DNA of 64,000 nucleotides, from contig OZ038383.1 in NCBI GenBank assembly GCA_964036045.1, positions 41,996,354-42,060,353 of the forward strand, read 5' to 3'. Every line of letters begins with the position of its first letter. Position 1 is the stretch's first letter. Both the position numbers and the translations under genes were made by a program. Source of the DNA: Eutreptiella sp. 'Long Island Sound 2002'. Its lineage: Eukaryota; Euglenozoa; Euglenophyceae; Eutreptiales; Eutreptiaceae. This document shows positions 1-10,401 of the stretch, piece by piece. Below the pieces are notes generated by a model. That model made no database searches. It was given only the letters and a program-made list of their open reading frames with translations, and was not told the DNA's origin.

Positions 1-435
1 CCGCAGGAGATCCAGCGGAAGACGCTTGGCAAGGACTACCGGCGCCGCGTCCGCGCCCTCCTGCTGGAGACCCGGGACCCCCTCCGACAGAGGTGGGACG
101 ACCTTTGGCTCCGCCATCTCGACCCTTGGTCGCCGCCCTCCCACCTCCCACACATCTGCCGACTCTGCGGGGAATGTGACACGGTGTCCTCCGCAGCGTC
201 GGAAGGCGCCAACAGGTGCGCGCGGTGCGCCCAGGTGGCCGCGTGCCCCTGGCCCGAACCTCCCGGAGGCCCGCGCAGGCGCACAGATGAGGAGGCCCTG
301 CACCGGCGCATCGAGGGGGCACACACCCCCTCACACGAACGAGCGGGCCCCGCTGGTGCTACCCTTCTGTGGATCCACGTGCACCTGCGGGACCCCACAT
401 CCGTTGCACACCTGTCGCACGTGTTCGCGCCCTAA
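1..435 (+). CDS. C-terminal fragment of a cysteine-rich protein
   Basis: Open in frame 1 from the window edge to a TAA at 433-435, so the N-terminus is missing. The start of the fragment is basic and helical-looking (RRRVRALLLETRD, then a Trp-rich stretch). A cysteine cluster follows near residues 53-84: CRLC, then GEC, then CARC and a final Cys. That spacing suggests a zinc-binding finger, but it matches no family I can name. The downstream ORF starts 39 bases after the stop on the same strand. Another overlapping frame is also open here (26-610), but its product is composition-driven. The fragment could be the zinc-finger part of a retroelement ORF, since a zinc-finger ORF also lies upstream of an ORF1-like domain in the unit at 33782. 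That link is inference. Confidence 0.4.
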   Translation, partial: PQEIQRKTLGKDYRRRVRALLLETRDPLRQRWDDLWLRHLDPWSPPSHLPHICRLCGECDTVSSAASEGANRCARCAQVAACPWPEPPGGPRRRTDEEALHRRIEGAHTPSHERAGPAGATLLWIHVHLRDPTSVAHLSHVFAP

Positions 436-474
436 CCCCCACCCGCCGCCGCCCTTTGCAGAGCCCGCAGCACC

Positions 475-1707
475 ATGCCACGCCGACAGGGGGATGGGCC
501 GGGACACACCAGGGCCCGCCGCAAAGCGCAGGAGGCGGCCGTCCGGGGCCTGGTGGCGGATGCGGTGGCGGAGGCACACGAAGCGCACGCTGCCGCACGG
601 TGTGACCTGACGGGCAGTGCGAGGGCTTTCCTCAACGAGACCGCCCTCCCGGCCATCCGCGCCCTGAACGGAGCGGGGGCCCCTACGCTGCTCCCGGCAA
701 TGCACCTGATCGTGAAAGCTGTCCAGCCGGGGCTCATCAGCCCGGAGGCGGCCCTCTACGGGCACTGGATGGAGTGGCGCGAGTCCAACCGGTCGGGCCG
801 GCCCCTGTCCATGGGGGACACCCTGCGGCTAACGGGAGCGGGGTCTGCCATGTCCCTCCGCAGCAGCGCCCCAGCCCTGCTGCACGCCCTCAGGACGCGC
901 TACCCCGGGGACGCAGCCCCGTACCTGAACCAGGCGCGAGCCACGGACCCGGGGGGAGTGTCCGAGCTGGATGGGGCGCTCCACCTTCTACACCCACCGG
1001 ACGAGGACCTGGAGGTGGGCAAGATCACGGTGTTCGTGGAAGGCGCAGACGAGGCGTCCGCCCGCCCCCGGCCGACCAACCCAGTGTACGACGGCACCAG
1101 GCCTACCCCCCCGTACGCCATCGTATGCGAGGCGTTCCCCAGGGAGCCCACTTGGTGCCCCGCCCTCCCGCCGGCGACGCACGCGCCCCGCAGCTGGGCT
1201 AACCCAGACCTGTCCCCCCCCATCTCCAGAACCAGGGGTGCCCACCACAGGGGGCAGGTCCTCTGGCAAGAGTGCCCTGGCACCCCCCTGCTCCTCCTCG
1301 TCGTCGCGACCCGCGGGGACCCAGGGCGGATCCTGGGGATCACCCCCACCCACCTCTATGGGGCAACACCCGTACCCCGCCCCCCCCTCCCGGCGCCCGC
1401 GGCGCGGGACGGATTACACACCTTCCTGCGAACACAGGAGGTCACCGCCGTTACGGGGGTCCACCTGGTGCGGCCCCCCCCGACACCACTTGACGACCCC
1501 CGGGGGCCCAGGGCCCTGGGCCCCGCCCCAGACTGGGAGCTATGGCGCGACGCGTGGGCCGCGTGGCTCCCCCGCCTCCCCTCCCAATGCCGGTGGATGG
1601 CCGCCGGCCCCCGGCCGTGCGGGGCTGACGCCACAGCCGGCCCCCCACCCCCTCCCCCCCTCCCCCCCGCAGAGCACCACACGGCACTGCCCACGGCACG
1701 GCACTGA
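475..1707 (+). CDS. ORF1-like protein of unknown function, 410 aa
   Basis: The ATG at 475 opens a 410-residue frame ending in TGA. The first 190 residues look like an ordinary folded, Ala-rich protein; the last third is proline-rich. Two short motif zones recall ORFs elsewhere in the window. Residues 85-101 hold PG, then IS, then W..W, like residues 78-93 of the ORF at 16245-15316 (PG, IT, W..WW). Residues 358-374 hold a WAAWL..L...RW pattern like the WAHWL.L...HW of the LINE ORF1 at 56841-55633. This suggests a retroelement ORF1 with a diverged domain, perhaps of the Ulp1/C48 cysteine-protease type. The similarity was judged by eye and no catalytic Cys can be assigned. A host gene is not excluded. 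Confidence 0.45.
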   Translation: MPRRQGDGPGHTRARRKAQEAAVRGLVADAVAEAHEAHAAARCDLTGSARAFLNETALPAIRALNGAGAPTLLPAMHLIVKAVQPGLISPEAALYGHWMEWRESNRSGRPLSMGDTLRLTGAGSAMSLRSSAPALLHALRTRYPGDAAPYLNQARATDPGGVSELDGALHLLHPPDEDLEVGKITVFVEGADEASARPRPTNPVYDGTRPTPPYAIVCEAFPREPTWCPALPPATHAPRSWANPDLSPPISRTRGAHHRGQVLWQECPGTPLLLLVVATRGDPGRILGITPTHLYGATPVPRPPLPAPAARDGLHTFLRTQEVTAVTGVHLVRPPPTPLDDPRGPRALGPAPDWELWRDAWAAWLPRLPSQCRWMAAGPRPCGADATAGPPPPPPLPPAEHHTALPTARH

Positions 1708-1782
1708 TGCAACAGGAGGTAGTGGGAAGGGCGCGCCTGCCACCACGCATGCCTACCAGGATGACAGTGATGGCAGACTCCG

Positions 1783-3807
1783 ATGGCTTCCCCCAGCGGG
1801 ACGACCGCCGCTACCGCCGGTACCGCTCCCCCTTCCCCTGCCTCCCCGGAGTGGACGGGGGAGACCCTCGCGGAGCGCGAGGAGCGGAGGCTGGCGGAGG
1901 CGGCGGTGCTGGTCGGGCCGCCGCCGCCGGCCCGAGAGCCTGAGCCAGCCGAGATGACCGCCCCCGCCGACCAAGCAGCAAGCCCGGCCGCCCCGCCCCA
2001 GGAGGGGGCCCCAGACGCGCAGGAAGCGGAGACCGCAGCCCCAGCGAGCCACGCCGCGGCCCCGACTGCGGCCCCCGGCACGCCGCCGACACGGGGGGTA
2101 GCCCTGGCGCAGGAACCGGGCGCATCGCAGAGGGCTGCCGCAGCCGCAGAGGAGAGCGAGAAAGGCGCGCGAGGGGTTGGGACCGCGGCCCCGGCGGGCC
2201 GCGCCACCGCCTCGGCCGACCACGGCGCGACCCCCAGCACGCCGCGAAAGCGGGGGGCGGACCCCGCACGGGCCACGGGCGCCTCGCGGGCGGTCGCCAC
2301 AGCAGCCAAGGAGAGCGTGGAGGGCGCGCGAGGGGCTGCGGCCGCGACCCCGGCGGGCCGCGCCACCGCCTCGGCCGGCCACGCCGCGACCCCCAGCACG
2401 CCGGGAACGCGGGGGATGGACCCCGCACTGGCCACGGGCGCCTCTCCGGCGGCCGCCACAGCAGCAGAGGAGAGCGAGGAGGGCGCGCGGGGAGTTGCGA
2501 CCGCAGCCCCGGCGGGCCGCTCCACCGCCTCGGCCGGCCACGCCGCGACCCCCAGCACGCCGCGCAAGCGAGGGAAGAACCCTGCACGGGCCACGGGCGC
2601 CTCGCCGGCGGTCGCCGCAGCAGCAGCAGTGGGCAGGGAGAGCGCGAAGTACCGCGCCCAGGTCAACCCCACCCACACCCACACCAGCCCCCCCAAGCAG
2701 TTCCCCCCCACGCCCTTCCCCCCGGGGCGGGAGCGGCACGTCCGCCCCCCGGCGCCCGAGCGCTCGCTGCCGGGCGTCACGCTGCCGCAGCTGCAAAGAC
2801 AGCGGGACGCCCGGCGCGTGATTCAGGAAGGGCGGGAGGGCGCGCAGGCAGAGCGGCTTGCTAGCCACGGGAGCGCGGAGCGGGGGGCAGGAGGCGACAG
2901 GGGAAGTGCCCAGGAGCGCGCGCAAGGAGCAGGCCAGGGCACGCGCGGCAGGGAGCAAGGACGCAGCAGCGGGGGGGGGCAGAGGGCAGGCAGCGGACGG
3001 CGCGACTCAGGGCAGGGGGCCGGGAAGGGGCCAGGGCACGGGAAGGGCGCGCAGGGGCACGGGCAGGGAGCCCAGGTGCAGGGGGCAGGGCGAGGGGAGG
3101 TGGGTGAGCGGGCGGGCCAGGGCGTGGGGGACGGGAGACGGGACCCGCGGCACGGGCAGGGGGCTGGAAAGGGGCCCAAGGGCAAGGGCAAGGGCGCCGC
3201 GGGCCCCAAGGGACAGGCGGGACGGGGCATGAGAGCCCAGGGGGGAGGGCGGGACGAAGGGAGGGGGGCGGAGAGCGGGGCGCCCCTGCAGCCGGACGTG
3301 CAGCCGGTGAGGTGCATCCCCCCCGGCATCCAACAGATGCCGGCGCACTACACCCACCACCACCACAACCACCACCACCACCACCTCTACAACATCGACC
3401 CTGACACTGTCGAGCTCGTCCCCCCCCAACCCCCACGACCCCGGCACCAGCCAGCCCCCCCCGCGCCGAGGGCGGAGCGGGCGCGGATGGCCTCGGCGCA
3501 GCGGGGGCGGGGCGCGGCATCGGCGCCGCAGGCACAGGGGCAGCGAGGGGAGCCGGCGCGGGGGGCAGAGGGGGGCCGGCCATGGGACCGGGACTGGGGC
3601 GCGGTCCCCGACCCTCTGGGGGAGGAGACCCTCCCCCTGGTGGGGGAGGTGTACGGGTGGTTGTGCTGGGCCAACCAGGGGACATCCAGGAAGTTGAGGA
3701 ACCGGCCCTTCGATGCCGTGCTCCTCCAGAGAGACGGAGGAAACCGAGCGGTACCCCCGGGGGGTGGGCAGCCCCAGAGGACCATGAGAGGGTCCTCAGG
3801 TCAGTGA
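1783..3807 (+). CDS. Low-complexity basic repeat protein, 674 aa
   Basis: The frame is open for 674 residues from an ATG at 1783. The N-terminal half is Ala/Pro-rich and contains three in-frame copies of a 53-residue repeat. It is followed by a Gly/Arg/Gln/Lys-rich stretch of about 150 residues, then a His tract near residues 522-534. The end is charged and includes VYGWLCWANQG. No enzymatic domain is visible. The in-frame 159-bp repeat favours real coding. The last part may be shifted: from about 3740 another frame (3582-4004) looks less repetitive. Composition is like a disordered, nucleic-acid-binding retroelement ORF or a structural protein, but this is not established. Confidence 0.4.
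   Translation: MASPSGTTAATAGTAPPSPASPEWTGETLAEREERRLAEAAVLVGPPPPAREPEPAEMTAPADQAASPAAPPQEGAPDAQEAETAAPASHAAAPTAAPGTPPTRGVALAQEPGASQRAAAAAEESEKGARGVGTAAPAGRATASADHGATPSTPRKRGADPARATGASRAVATAAKESVEGARGAAAATPAGRATASAGHAATPSTPGTRGMDPALATGASPAAATAAEESEEGARGVATAAPAGRSTASAGHAATPSTPRKRGKNPARATGASPAVAAAAAVGRESAKYRAQVNPTHTHTSPPKQFPPTPFPPGRERHVRPPAPERSLPGVTLPQLQRQRDARRVIQEGREGAQAERLASHGSAERGAGGDRGSAQERAQGAGQGTRGREQGRSSGGGQRAGSGRRDSGQGAGKGPGHGKGAQGHGQGAQVQGAGRGEVGERAGQGVGDGRRDPRHGQGAGKGPKGKGKGAAGPKGQAGRGMRAQGGGRDEGRGAESGAPLQPDVQPVRCIPPGIQQMPAHYTHHHHNHHHHHLYNIDPDTVELVPPQPPRPRHQPAPPAPRAERARMASAQRGRGAASAPQAQGQRGEPARGAEGGRPWDRDWGAVPDPLGEETLPLVGEVYGWLCWANQGTSRKLRNRPFDAVLLQRDGGNRAVPPGGGQPQRTMRGSSGQ
2130..2620 (+). 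repeat. Three tandem 159-bp (53-codon) repeats
   Basis: The marker CCGGCGGGCC recurs at 2191, 2350 and 2509, exactly 159 bp apart. Each unit encodes an Ala-rich segment containing PAGR.TAS and ATPST. The period is a multiple of three and the frame stays open, which supports translation of the host ORF. Confidence 0.85.
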
Positions 3808-4004
3808 TCTGGGCGGCGTGGCCCGACAGGGAGCCGACGTGGCCGGCCTTCCTGGAAGGTGGAGCGGTGCTCCGCATGACAGATGCGGACGCCAACAACT
3901 GGCTCCAGCGGGCTTTGCGCAGCGCCCTCGCCCACTGGCGCTACCGCCGGCACAACCCGCCGCCGCCACAGCCCCAGCCCCCACACAAGCGGCGGCGCAG
4001 GTGA
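3582..4004 (+). CDS. Possible true C-terminus of the preceding protein, shifted frame
   Basis: This frame overlaps the end of the 674-residue ORF. Its second half (from about 3780) reads as a normal-looking helical segment with Trp residues (VIWAAW, NNWLQRALRSALAHWRY) before a proline tract and a KRRRR end. The upstream ORF degenerates to low complexity over the same stretch. The simplest reading is a frameshift near 3740 in a single coding region. The ATG at 3582 is probably not a real start. No family is recognised. Confidence 0.35.
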   Translation: MGPGLGRGPRPSGGGDPPPGGGGVRVVVLGQPGDIQEVEEPALRCRAPPERRRKPSGTPGGWAAPEDHERVLRSVIWAAWPDREPTWPAFLEGGAVLRMTDADANNWLQRALRSALAHWRYRRHNPPPPQPQPPHKRRRR

Positions 4005-6365
4005 TGGCCCAGACGGCGGATGCGAGAGAGTGAGGGGGGGAGCTGGGCCCCCTGAACCACGCCCCCCCCACGGTACGGCACGACGCATGAGAGCGTGCCA
4101 CCTCCCGCGGGAGGGAGGGCGGAGACAACGAGCGCGGGGGGGAACCTGCTGCCCCGCAGCCCGCCAACCACTGACCGCTAACCCTCACGGCCGCCCCCGG
4201 CCGGCCTGCGCCCCGCGACAACGGCCGGGGGGATGAGGGGACCCAGCGAGGGCCTGCACGAGGGTCCGGCTCTAGGTAGAGGGGGGCGGGGGAAGGGCGC
4301 GACCCCCCAGCCGATGGCTGGCCCCCGGGGCCGGGACTGCCATGCCGCCCCCCCCCCGGCCGTCAGGAGGCGTCGCCAGGGGACCAGAGGGCCCCCCCCA
4401 CTCCCGCCCCCCTCCCACTCAGGCCCGAGAGCGGGCAGGGGGCCCGGCCCCCCCACCCCCCCCCCCGCACCCCCCCCAGCTGGGGAGCCACAGGCGCGGC
4501 CCTCCGCCCCCCCGGAGCCGGGGGGGCGCCCCCCCCCCAGAAGGGACGGCGACGCGGTGGGGGGAGCGGCGGCTGGACCTGCCCCCCGAGCCCACACTGG
4601 CGTGCCGGAGCAACGCGCACAACGGAACAGTATGGAGGCGGCGCCCCACATGACCCTCCCGTGACCACAGCCCACTCAGGGAGGGCAGAGGGGGGGTTCA
4701 GGTCTGCAAGGGCCCCCGGGGAAGCGGTCCACGGGCCGCTCCTCACCCCCCCCCACCCCGGGGCGGCACTTCGACCCCGACCGCACGCGCACGCCGGAAG
4801 GGAGCGCGCCGGCGACACGAAGGGGGCCAGGATTGAGTACCGCAGGCCGCCGCCCAGAAAGAGAGCAGGGAGGCCGCGGCGCGACACCCCCCCCCCCCGC
4901 CCCCCCACCGGCCCGCAAGCCGCGGGGGCCCCGGCCCCCACCCCCCGAGGCAGGGGGGATGGTCCCCCCCCCGCACGAGAGAGGAGCCGGAGCGCGACCC
5001 GCCCCCCCGCCCCAGTCGCCGGCTCCCATGGGGACCGCGAAGAACAAGCGAGCCTGTGCCTACGCGCCAGGACGCAGCACAGATCATACCCAGAGAAGCC
5101 TGGTGAGCACGAACAGGAGTGGTATGGGGGGCCACGCCCCCCATGGACAGCACAACGCCAGTGACACCCGCTTTGTTGCTTGCCCAGGGAAGGCAGAGGG
5201 ACGGTTTGAGGCAGAGCGACCCCCCGCCCTACAGGCCCCCCCCTGGCCGCACAACCGGGGGGTACGGCGCACGCCCCCCCCCCCCCCAGCCCGCCCCCCG
5301 GCACATGAACGCCACGGACCCGCCCTGCGGCGCGCAGCCCCCACAGGGCGTGCTGGCCGAGGGGACAGAGCAGGGCCCCCACACCCGCACGCCCGCGCCC
5401 ACAACACGTGTATCGCGGACCCTGACAGCCCGCCCAGTGCGCGGGCAGTCGGGGGAGGCAGAGCGTATGACCCCAGACGCCCCTCGCAACGGTAGAAGGC
5501 ACCCCCCCCGGGGACGCCCTGCCGCCACCCCCACAACCCCAAGCCAAGTAGGGGGGAACCGGGACCGGACCGCCCCCCCCCCCAAGCACGCCAGACGGAG
5601 CAAGGGACCGGGGCAGGACACGCGGAGGGGCACGGACCACGTGGAACGGCCCTACCAGCGCCCAGTGCCGGGACCACGCGAGGTGCGCACGCCACTGCAC
5701 CCAGGGGGGGGGGGAGCGGACGCCGCGAGAGCGCGAGCGCACACACACGAAAGAGACACGCGGGGACTACCAGAAGGGCAACCGGACCGAGCGCGCGGAA
5801 CGCACAGACCGCGTGGAATGGCGTACCAGCGAGCGATGGTAAGGGACACCCGGACGGGACGGCCCGCCACACGCAACGCGGAACACGCGGGGCGGGGAGG
5901 GGGAAACGAGAGAGACACAACACCAGGTACCGGCCCGAACCCCCCGAACCGGCCGCGAGCGCCGCGCACACACAGACGGGGCACTGCACCTGCCAAAGCA
6001 GTAGAGGCGCACAGTGCCACGCCCCAACCCCTAGGCTGGGCAGCCTCCGCGCCAGCCCAAGGGGGTCCAACTGGCGACAAGCCAGTAGCACGGGCCCGGC
6101 GGCGCCGGTGCCCCGGACGACCACGCATTAGGGGGGCGACGCAGTGGGTAAGCGCCCGCAGCCACGGCTGCGAATTGATGCACAGACCGGGGAGTGGCGA
6201 AACGGGGAAGCCGGGGAAGGACGGGGATCCGAGCTCTGTGAACCCGGGGGACTCCGCCACCAGGCAGGAGGTGCGTCTTGGAGGGCCCCCCACTAGGACC
6301 CGGTGGGGAGGATATCACCTGGCCCGACCAGGTGGCCCCCCGGGGCCGAAAGGCGTCTAGTACCC
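4005..6365. other. C-rich low-complexity stretch without a convincing gene
   Basis: The plus strand is full of C homopolymers, including 14 C in a row at 5274-5287. Long open frames on both strands are a by-product of the lack of AT-rich stop codons and give only Pro/Arg/Gly-rich or Ala/Val-rich products. The last 250 bases contain short GC-rich inverted repeats and look like a structured 3' untranslated end. No promoter or splice pattern stands out. Confidence 0.5.
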
Positions 6366-6371
6366 GCAAAA

Positions 6372-6399
6372 TCAAACCTCAAACCTCAAACCTCAAACC
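6372..6399. repeat. (TCAAACC)4 heptamer tract
   Basis: Four perfect head-to-tail copies of TCAAACC end the GC-rich block just before the AT-balanced element C starts at 6418. The position suggests a non-poly(A) 3' tail of the upstream unit, as some non-LTR elements end in short tandem repeats. It is telomere-like in length only and is not the plant-type CCCTAAA. Confidence 0.7.
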
Positions 6400-6417
6400 C
6401 CGTGACACCATGCCCTG

Positions 6418-7127
6418 AGAAAGATGTCCTTGATTACTGCCCTAATCGCTTTGATGAAATCCTGCAGGTTTTGATGTTGGAAAACCAAAACAACGCAGCA
6501 AGTAGAGCAAGAACAGGATGTTGATCGAATCAATGAATAGTTTTGAAATCCAGTGTATCACAGAAGGGCTGCAAATAGACAAAGCAGGTTTAAGTACAAA
6601 GATTCAATCACAAATGAATAAAACAAAGGATTTTTGAGTGCAAAGTGGCATGACTCTTGCCCCCCAATTATCCTCAAGCACTTCATGTGCACTCGTTTGG
6701 ATGAAATGGTGTTGGTTAGGAATGTGGGGCAAAGAAGTTAGGCCAGACACAGAATATGACTTGGCCAAGCAACTGAATTCAGAAACAGTTAAAACGTAGA
6801 ACCACAATAAGTGGTAGAAACAGTTGAGTATAGGGGTCTTGGGGTGGGAGACCATTAGGCTTAACCTTCAAGGCCTGAGGCATGAAATGCCTACTTTTTT
6901 TTGGTATAACCTCCATGAAGGAAGATACCTCCGCTCAGTTGAGTGGTAGGGGTGAACTTCATGGGGGGCTAGGGTTATAACCCTAGTTACTTTGAGAAAG
7001 TGTACTTTAAGCTTGAAAAGAGAGATGAAAATAATTACGTAAGTCTTAGCATCAACAAAAAGGGTTTTAAGGGGGCTTGGCGTTCATCAAGACCTCCAAG
7101 AAAGACATGGTAGTGACTTTTCTTACT
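6418..7127 (-). repeat. 3' LTR of element C
   Basis: On the minus strand it starts AGTAAGAAAAG at 7127, right after a purine run (CACAGGGGGG) that fits a polypurine tract. It ends CATCTTTCT at 6418. The same start and the stem of the same end occur in the 5' LTR of element A (40349 and about 41681). Length is 710 bp. Confidence 0.8.
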
Positions 7128-7356
7128 CCCCCCTGTGAGTACTAGTTGATCAAGCTAGTAGGACCAAGGTAAAAGGCTCAAATGTTCCCAAAGATACCTA
7201 ACAAAATGCATTAAACCAACCAAAAACATTCCCATCAGTTCATAGAAGCCTATCACACTGTAGGTATCCTCAAAAAACAGTGTAATGTACCGTGAATGAT
7301 GTCCCTTCGATGGGGCATTCTTCAAAATTCGCCAGCGTGCGACGAAAACGTTGGGT

Positions 7357-7428
7357 AAAAATTTCGGGGTAGTGGGGTTGGAACCCAGGTCTCCCTCCCT
7401 AGAGCACACATGCTTGTCCACTAGGGTA
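7357..7428 (-). ncRNA. tRNA-like Pol III unit in element C tail
   Basis: On the minus strand a box A-like TACCCTAGTGG (7428-7418) is followed by a box B-like GGTTCCAACCC (7385-7375) and then TTTTT (7361-7357), a Pol III terminator. The same arrangement exists at 51243-51314 in element A. A full tRNA cloverleaf does not fold cleanly by eye, so a tRNA-derived SINE or tRNA relic is more likely than a working tRNA. Confidence 0.6.
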
Positions 7429-8607
7429 CGGTCGAACGCTCTGATGCGGACGGATATTGCTTGACAAACAGCGTTTTAGTAAACGTCCTGACCAAGGGCC
7501 AGGGCGGAGCAATACTCCCAATGGAGGACACAAATCTCCAGGAGCTGAAAAAACTAGAAAATGGAACCAACAGGGAGTGAATCCTGTGGTTTAGCAAAAG
7601 GGGTAGCGATTTAAGAAGTCAAATTGCTAAAAATCGACGTAACGACGTTAGAAATCGTCATTTTTAGACTAAAATATAAAATCGCAGACAGGCGCATCAG
7701 AAGCGGACTCCAAAAAAAGAGTTGCGCAAGCGTAAACAGTTCTAGAAAAAGAAGGTATGAGCCGTAGTTTTTAAAGTTCTAAAAGAAATTCTTGCACAGT
7801 TGCATCAAAAAATTTATAAACTTTAGGAACAATGATTGAACAGAAACTCACACCACAGAGCAGGTGGACAACCCACCTCTCAGGTATGTCAGTGTCATTC
7901 CTCACGCATGCATTGCAATCGTGTTGTTTGCTTCAGTAAAACGTTGGGGTTGTCACCGCTGTGATCGGTGGGGGTTTGGGTGCTCACTTCCTTTGCTCTG
8001 CACAGGTCAAAACTGAGATGAAAGGTATGCGAAGCAAATGGAGCACGCAGCGCGCACGTAGGGTTAGAGTATGTGCTGTGCTTGCAATGCATGTGCCTAA
8101 TTTAGGCATTCACACATTGTGTCGCCTTCCCTGTGCCCCAATCCACCCTTCTCTTCTCTTCACAGTTCGGAAAAGAAGGTGTTTGCTCGTGTTTGTGTTG
8201 CCGTAGCGTTAAAATAGGGTGGCTTAAAACACTTAGGCTTCTTTTGCGCTGTGCAGTGCGCCATTCTCTTCTTTTTTCTGCAGGGAACAAAGTAAGAAGA
8301 GCGTGCATGACACACAATGCATTAATCGCTTAGGGTTGTTTATAATTCGCCGTAGGGTTGTTCAAACGCTTAGGGGTGTTCCGTGCCCGTGTTACCTTCG
8401 GCATTCACATGATGCGTGGTGAGTAAGGTAGGTAAGCCCAGGACGAGCTCACCTCCTGGTTGAGTCACGTTATGATCTGCTGTGGTGGAATAGATTAGGA
8501 GAAACAGAGTGAGATTGGTAAATCTGTGCATACCTGTGCATGCATATGGCGCATTAAAGGGTAGGCCAGGCGTGTTGGGCACGGTAAAACTTTGTTTAGG
8601 GTAACCA

Positions 8608-8649
8608 GGAGCTCCACCCTACGTTCTTTAAGAGAACGGGTGGAGTTCC
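8608..8649 (-). other. Conserved hairpin in element C tail
   Basis: The arms GCTCCACCC and GGGTGGAGT pair, extended by an inner CGTTCT/AGAACG stem with a TTAAG loop. The matching structure is found at the same place in the tails of element B (27697-27738) and element A (50045-50080). Confidence 0.75.
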
Positions 8650-10401
8650 TTAAGCTTGCTTGCTTGTAACAGGGTAAGTGGATAGCGTATTATAGGGCAG
8701 CCTAAGAAGCGTATAATATGTGGAGGCTGTCTTGGTTCCTCAGCCACTTACCTTGTTTATTGGCCTTTGCATTGCAGGTGGGCAGGTGAGGGTGATTGGT
8801 GCAGTTCCCTGCAGCGCTAAAACATGCTGCGCAGAGCACAACAAAAAATGCACCTCAGCCGTGAAAGGCGGGGGCGGTCCGACATCTTCGACATACACGC
8901 TGTGCACGCAAACAGAGCACTCCTTCCCCCCAAGCCCTGACAGGGAAACACGTAGTGGCGTCCCTGTTAGGCCACAGTCGCTTAGTAGCGCTGTGTTCTC
9001 TTGTTATTTCACAGGAGGGTCAATAGGGGCCGAGACTTCATTATCATGAACACCCAGTAGCTTGTGTAGGTGTTAGGGTCAGCAAGCCTGGCAGGTGATG
9101 AGTGCAAGTGCTGAGTGCTCACCCTGCTTTCGAAGGCTGGTGCTGGCGTTAGTGAGTGTAGTGTAGTGGCGTCTCCTGTCTCACGTGCTTTTCCACGTTA
9201 GCAGGTAAGTGCGTTAGCTTTTGGCCATTAGAAAAATGGGTGATTTGTATGCCCTTAGCACACTTGGCCACCCCTCCCCTCTAGTAGTCAGGGCTTTTGC
9301 CGTCTTCCCCCAAGGATAGGCGCCAGCACAGAAACTGGGCGCCATAGTACTGGTAATAGTACCGGATTAGGACCTTTGGTCCGACGTCAGCGAAGCCCCG
9401 TCTCCGGGAGCCACACCGGGGAGAGAAGTGACACCCATACGGACATACGTAGCACACATAGGGGTATGATAAACTCTGTAAGGAAGGGTAGACCGCCATA
9501 GGTGTGGACCAGTCAGGGGTCCTAACTGTGGGCATGCTTGTCCCCAAGGAGGGTGGACACACCTTGCTTCATAACACCTTGCTTTTCATTCCCCCCTGGA
9601 GTAGAAAGCCACCGCTTTTCGTTGGCTCCTCAAGGTCATCACATCAGGGCAGTTCCGATGCAACACATGGTCAACGAGGCACATACTCGCTGGGTGGCTG
9701 CAAACCTGATAAGCGGCCATCTTGCTCACGCTGGTAACCATAAGCATGGGACTGCAGGGCACAGCCAGGGCAGGTACAGTGCTCCGCAAGCAGCGGATGT
9801 GTAGGTGTCTGGAGTGCCGAACCCGATTGAGGTTGGGAGTTAGTACATTCACCGTAACTGGAGCTCTACACGAGTCCTGAACCTGTCCTGGCACACACTG
9901 AGGAGGCCTAGCTATCAGCACAAGAGTGCTCACCGCCCCTCGGAGTTTGGAAAACAGAGGGGGTTGCGAGTAAAGGGCCTCAATCAGAGGGGAATCTGTT
10001 CAGGTAGGCCAGCGTGATCAGGTGATCCGGAGTTGAGGTGGTCATATGGAGGTGGGCAGCCCGGACTGAACCGACCCAAAGGGTGCCTAGTCCAGCGCGT
10101 GGGCGCGTTCTTGGTACTACACTGCGCGGAGAATGTGTGGTGGCAGGCTGGGGCAATAGGACGCACCGACCATTGGGCTGCAAACAAGATAAGCGGCCTG
10201 GTGGTGTTCCGACGATCCTCAGTGTTGCTTCTCCCTTGGTGCGGGGGAAGTGTACCTCCGGGGGGAGCCAATACTCCTGCAGGGGTGGCCCGAAGGAGAC
10301 TGCCAACGGGAGGAGGGGATGTCTGGGGTACACCACCGCCTCCTGAAGCTTGCAACATCCTCAGTTCGGTTAGGCACAGTAAATAGATAGGCACAGGGAG
10401 A

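Larger units (their letters stand above)
7128..10401 (-). other. Non-coding 3' tail of element C
   Basis: This 3.3-kb stretch between the pol stop and the 3' LTR has only short, unrelated ORFs. It aligns with the tail of element A (48722-51540), and its 8580-9050 part also aligns with the tail of element B. It contains a tRNA-like unit near 7357-7428 and a strong hairpin at 8608-8649. No envelope-like gene is visible. Confidence 0.7.

Noticed and set aside
6139-6215. Possible tRNA-like box A (GACGCAGTGGGTAAGCGC)
   Set aside because: No convincing box B or terminator follows and no cloverleaf forms.
36-6360. Many long overlapping ORFs on both strands of the GC-rich block
   Set aside because: High GC content removes stop codons in all frames; most products are Pro/Arg/Gly-rich with no conserved pattern.
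6372-6399. Telomere repeat
   Set aside because: Only four copies, the heptamer is not a known telomere unit, and retroelements continue on both sides.
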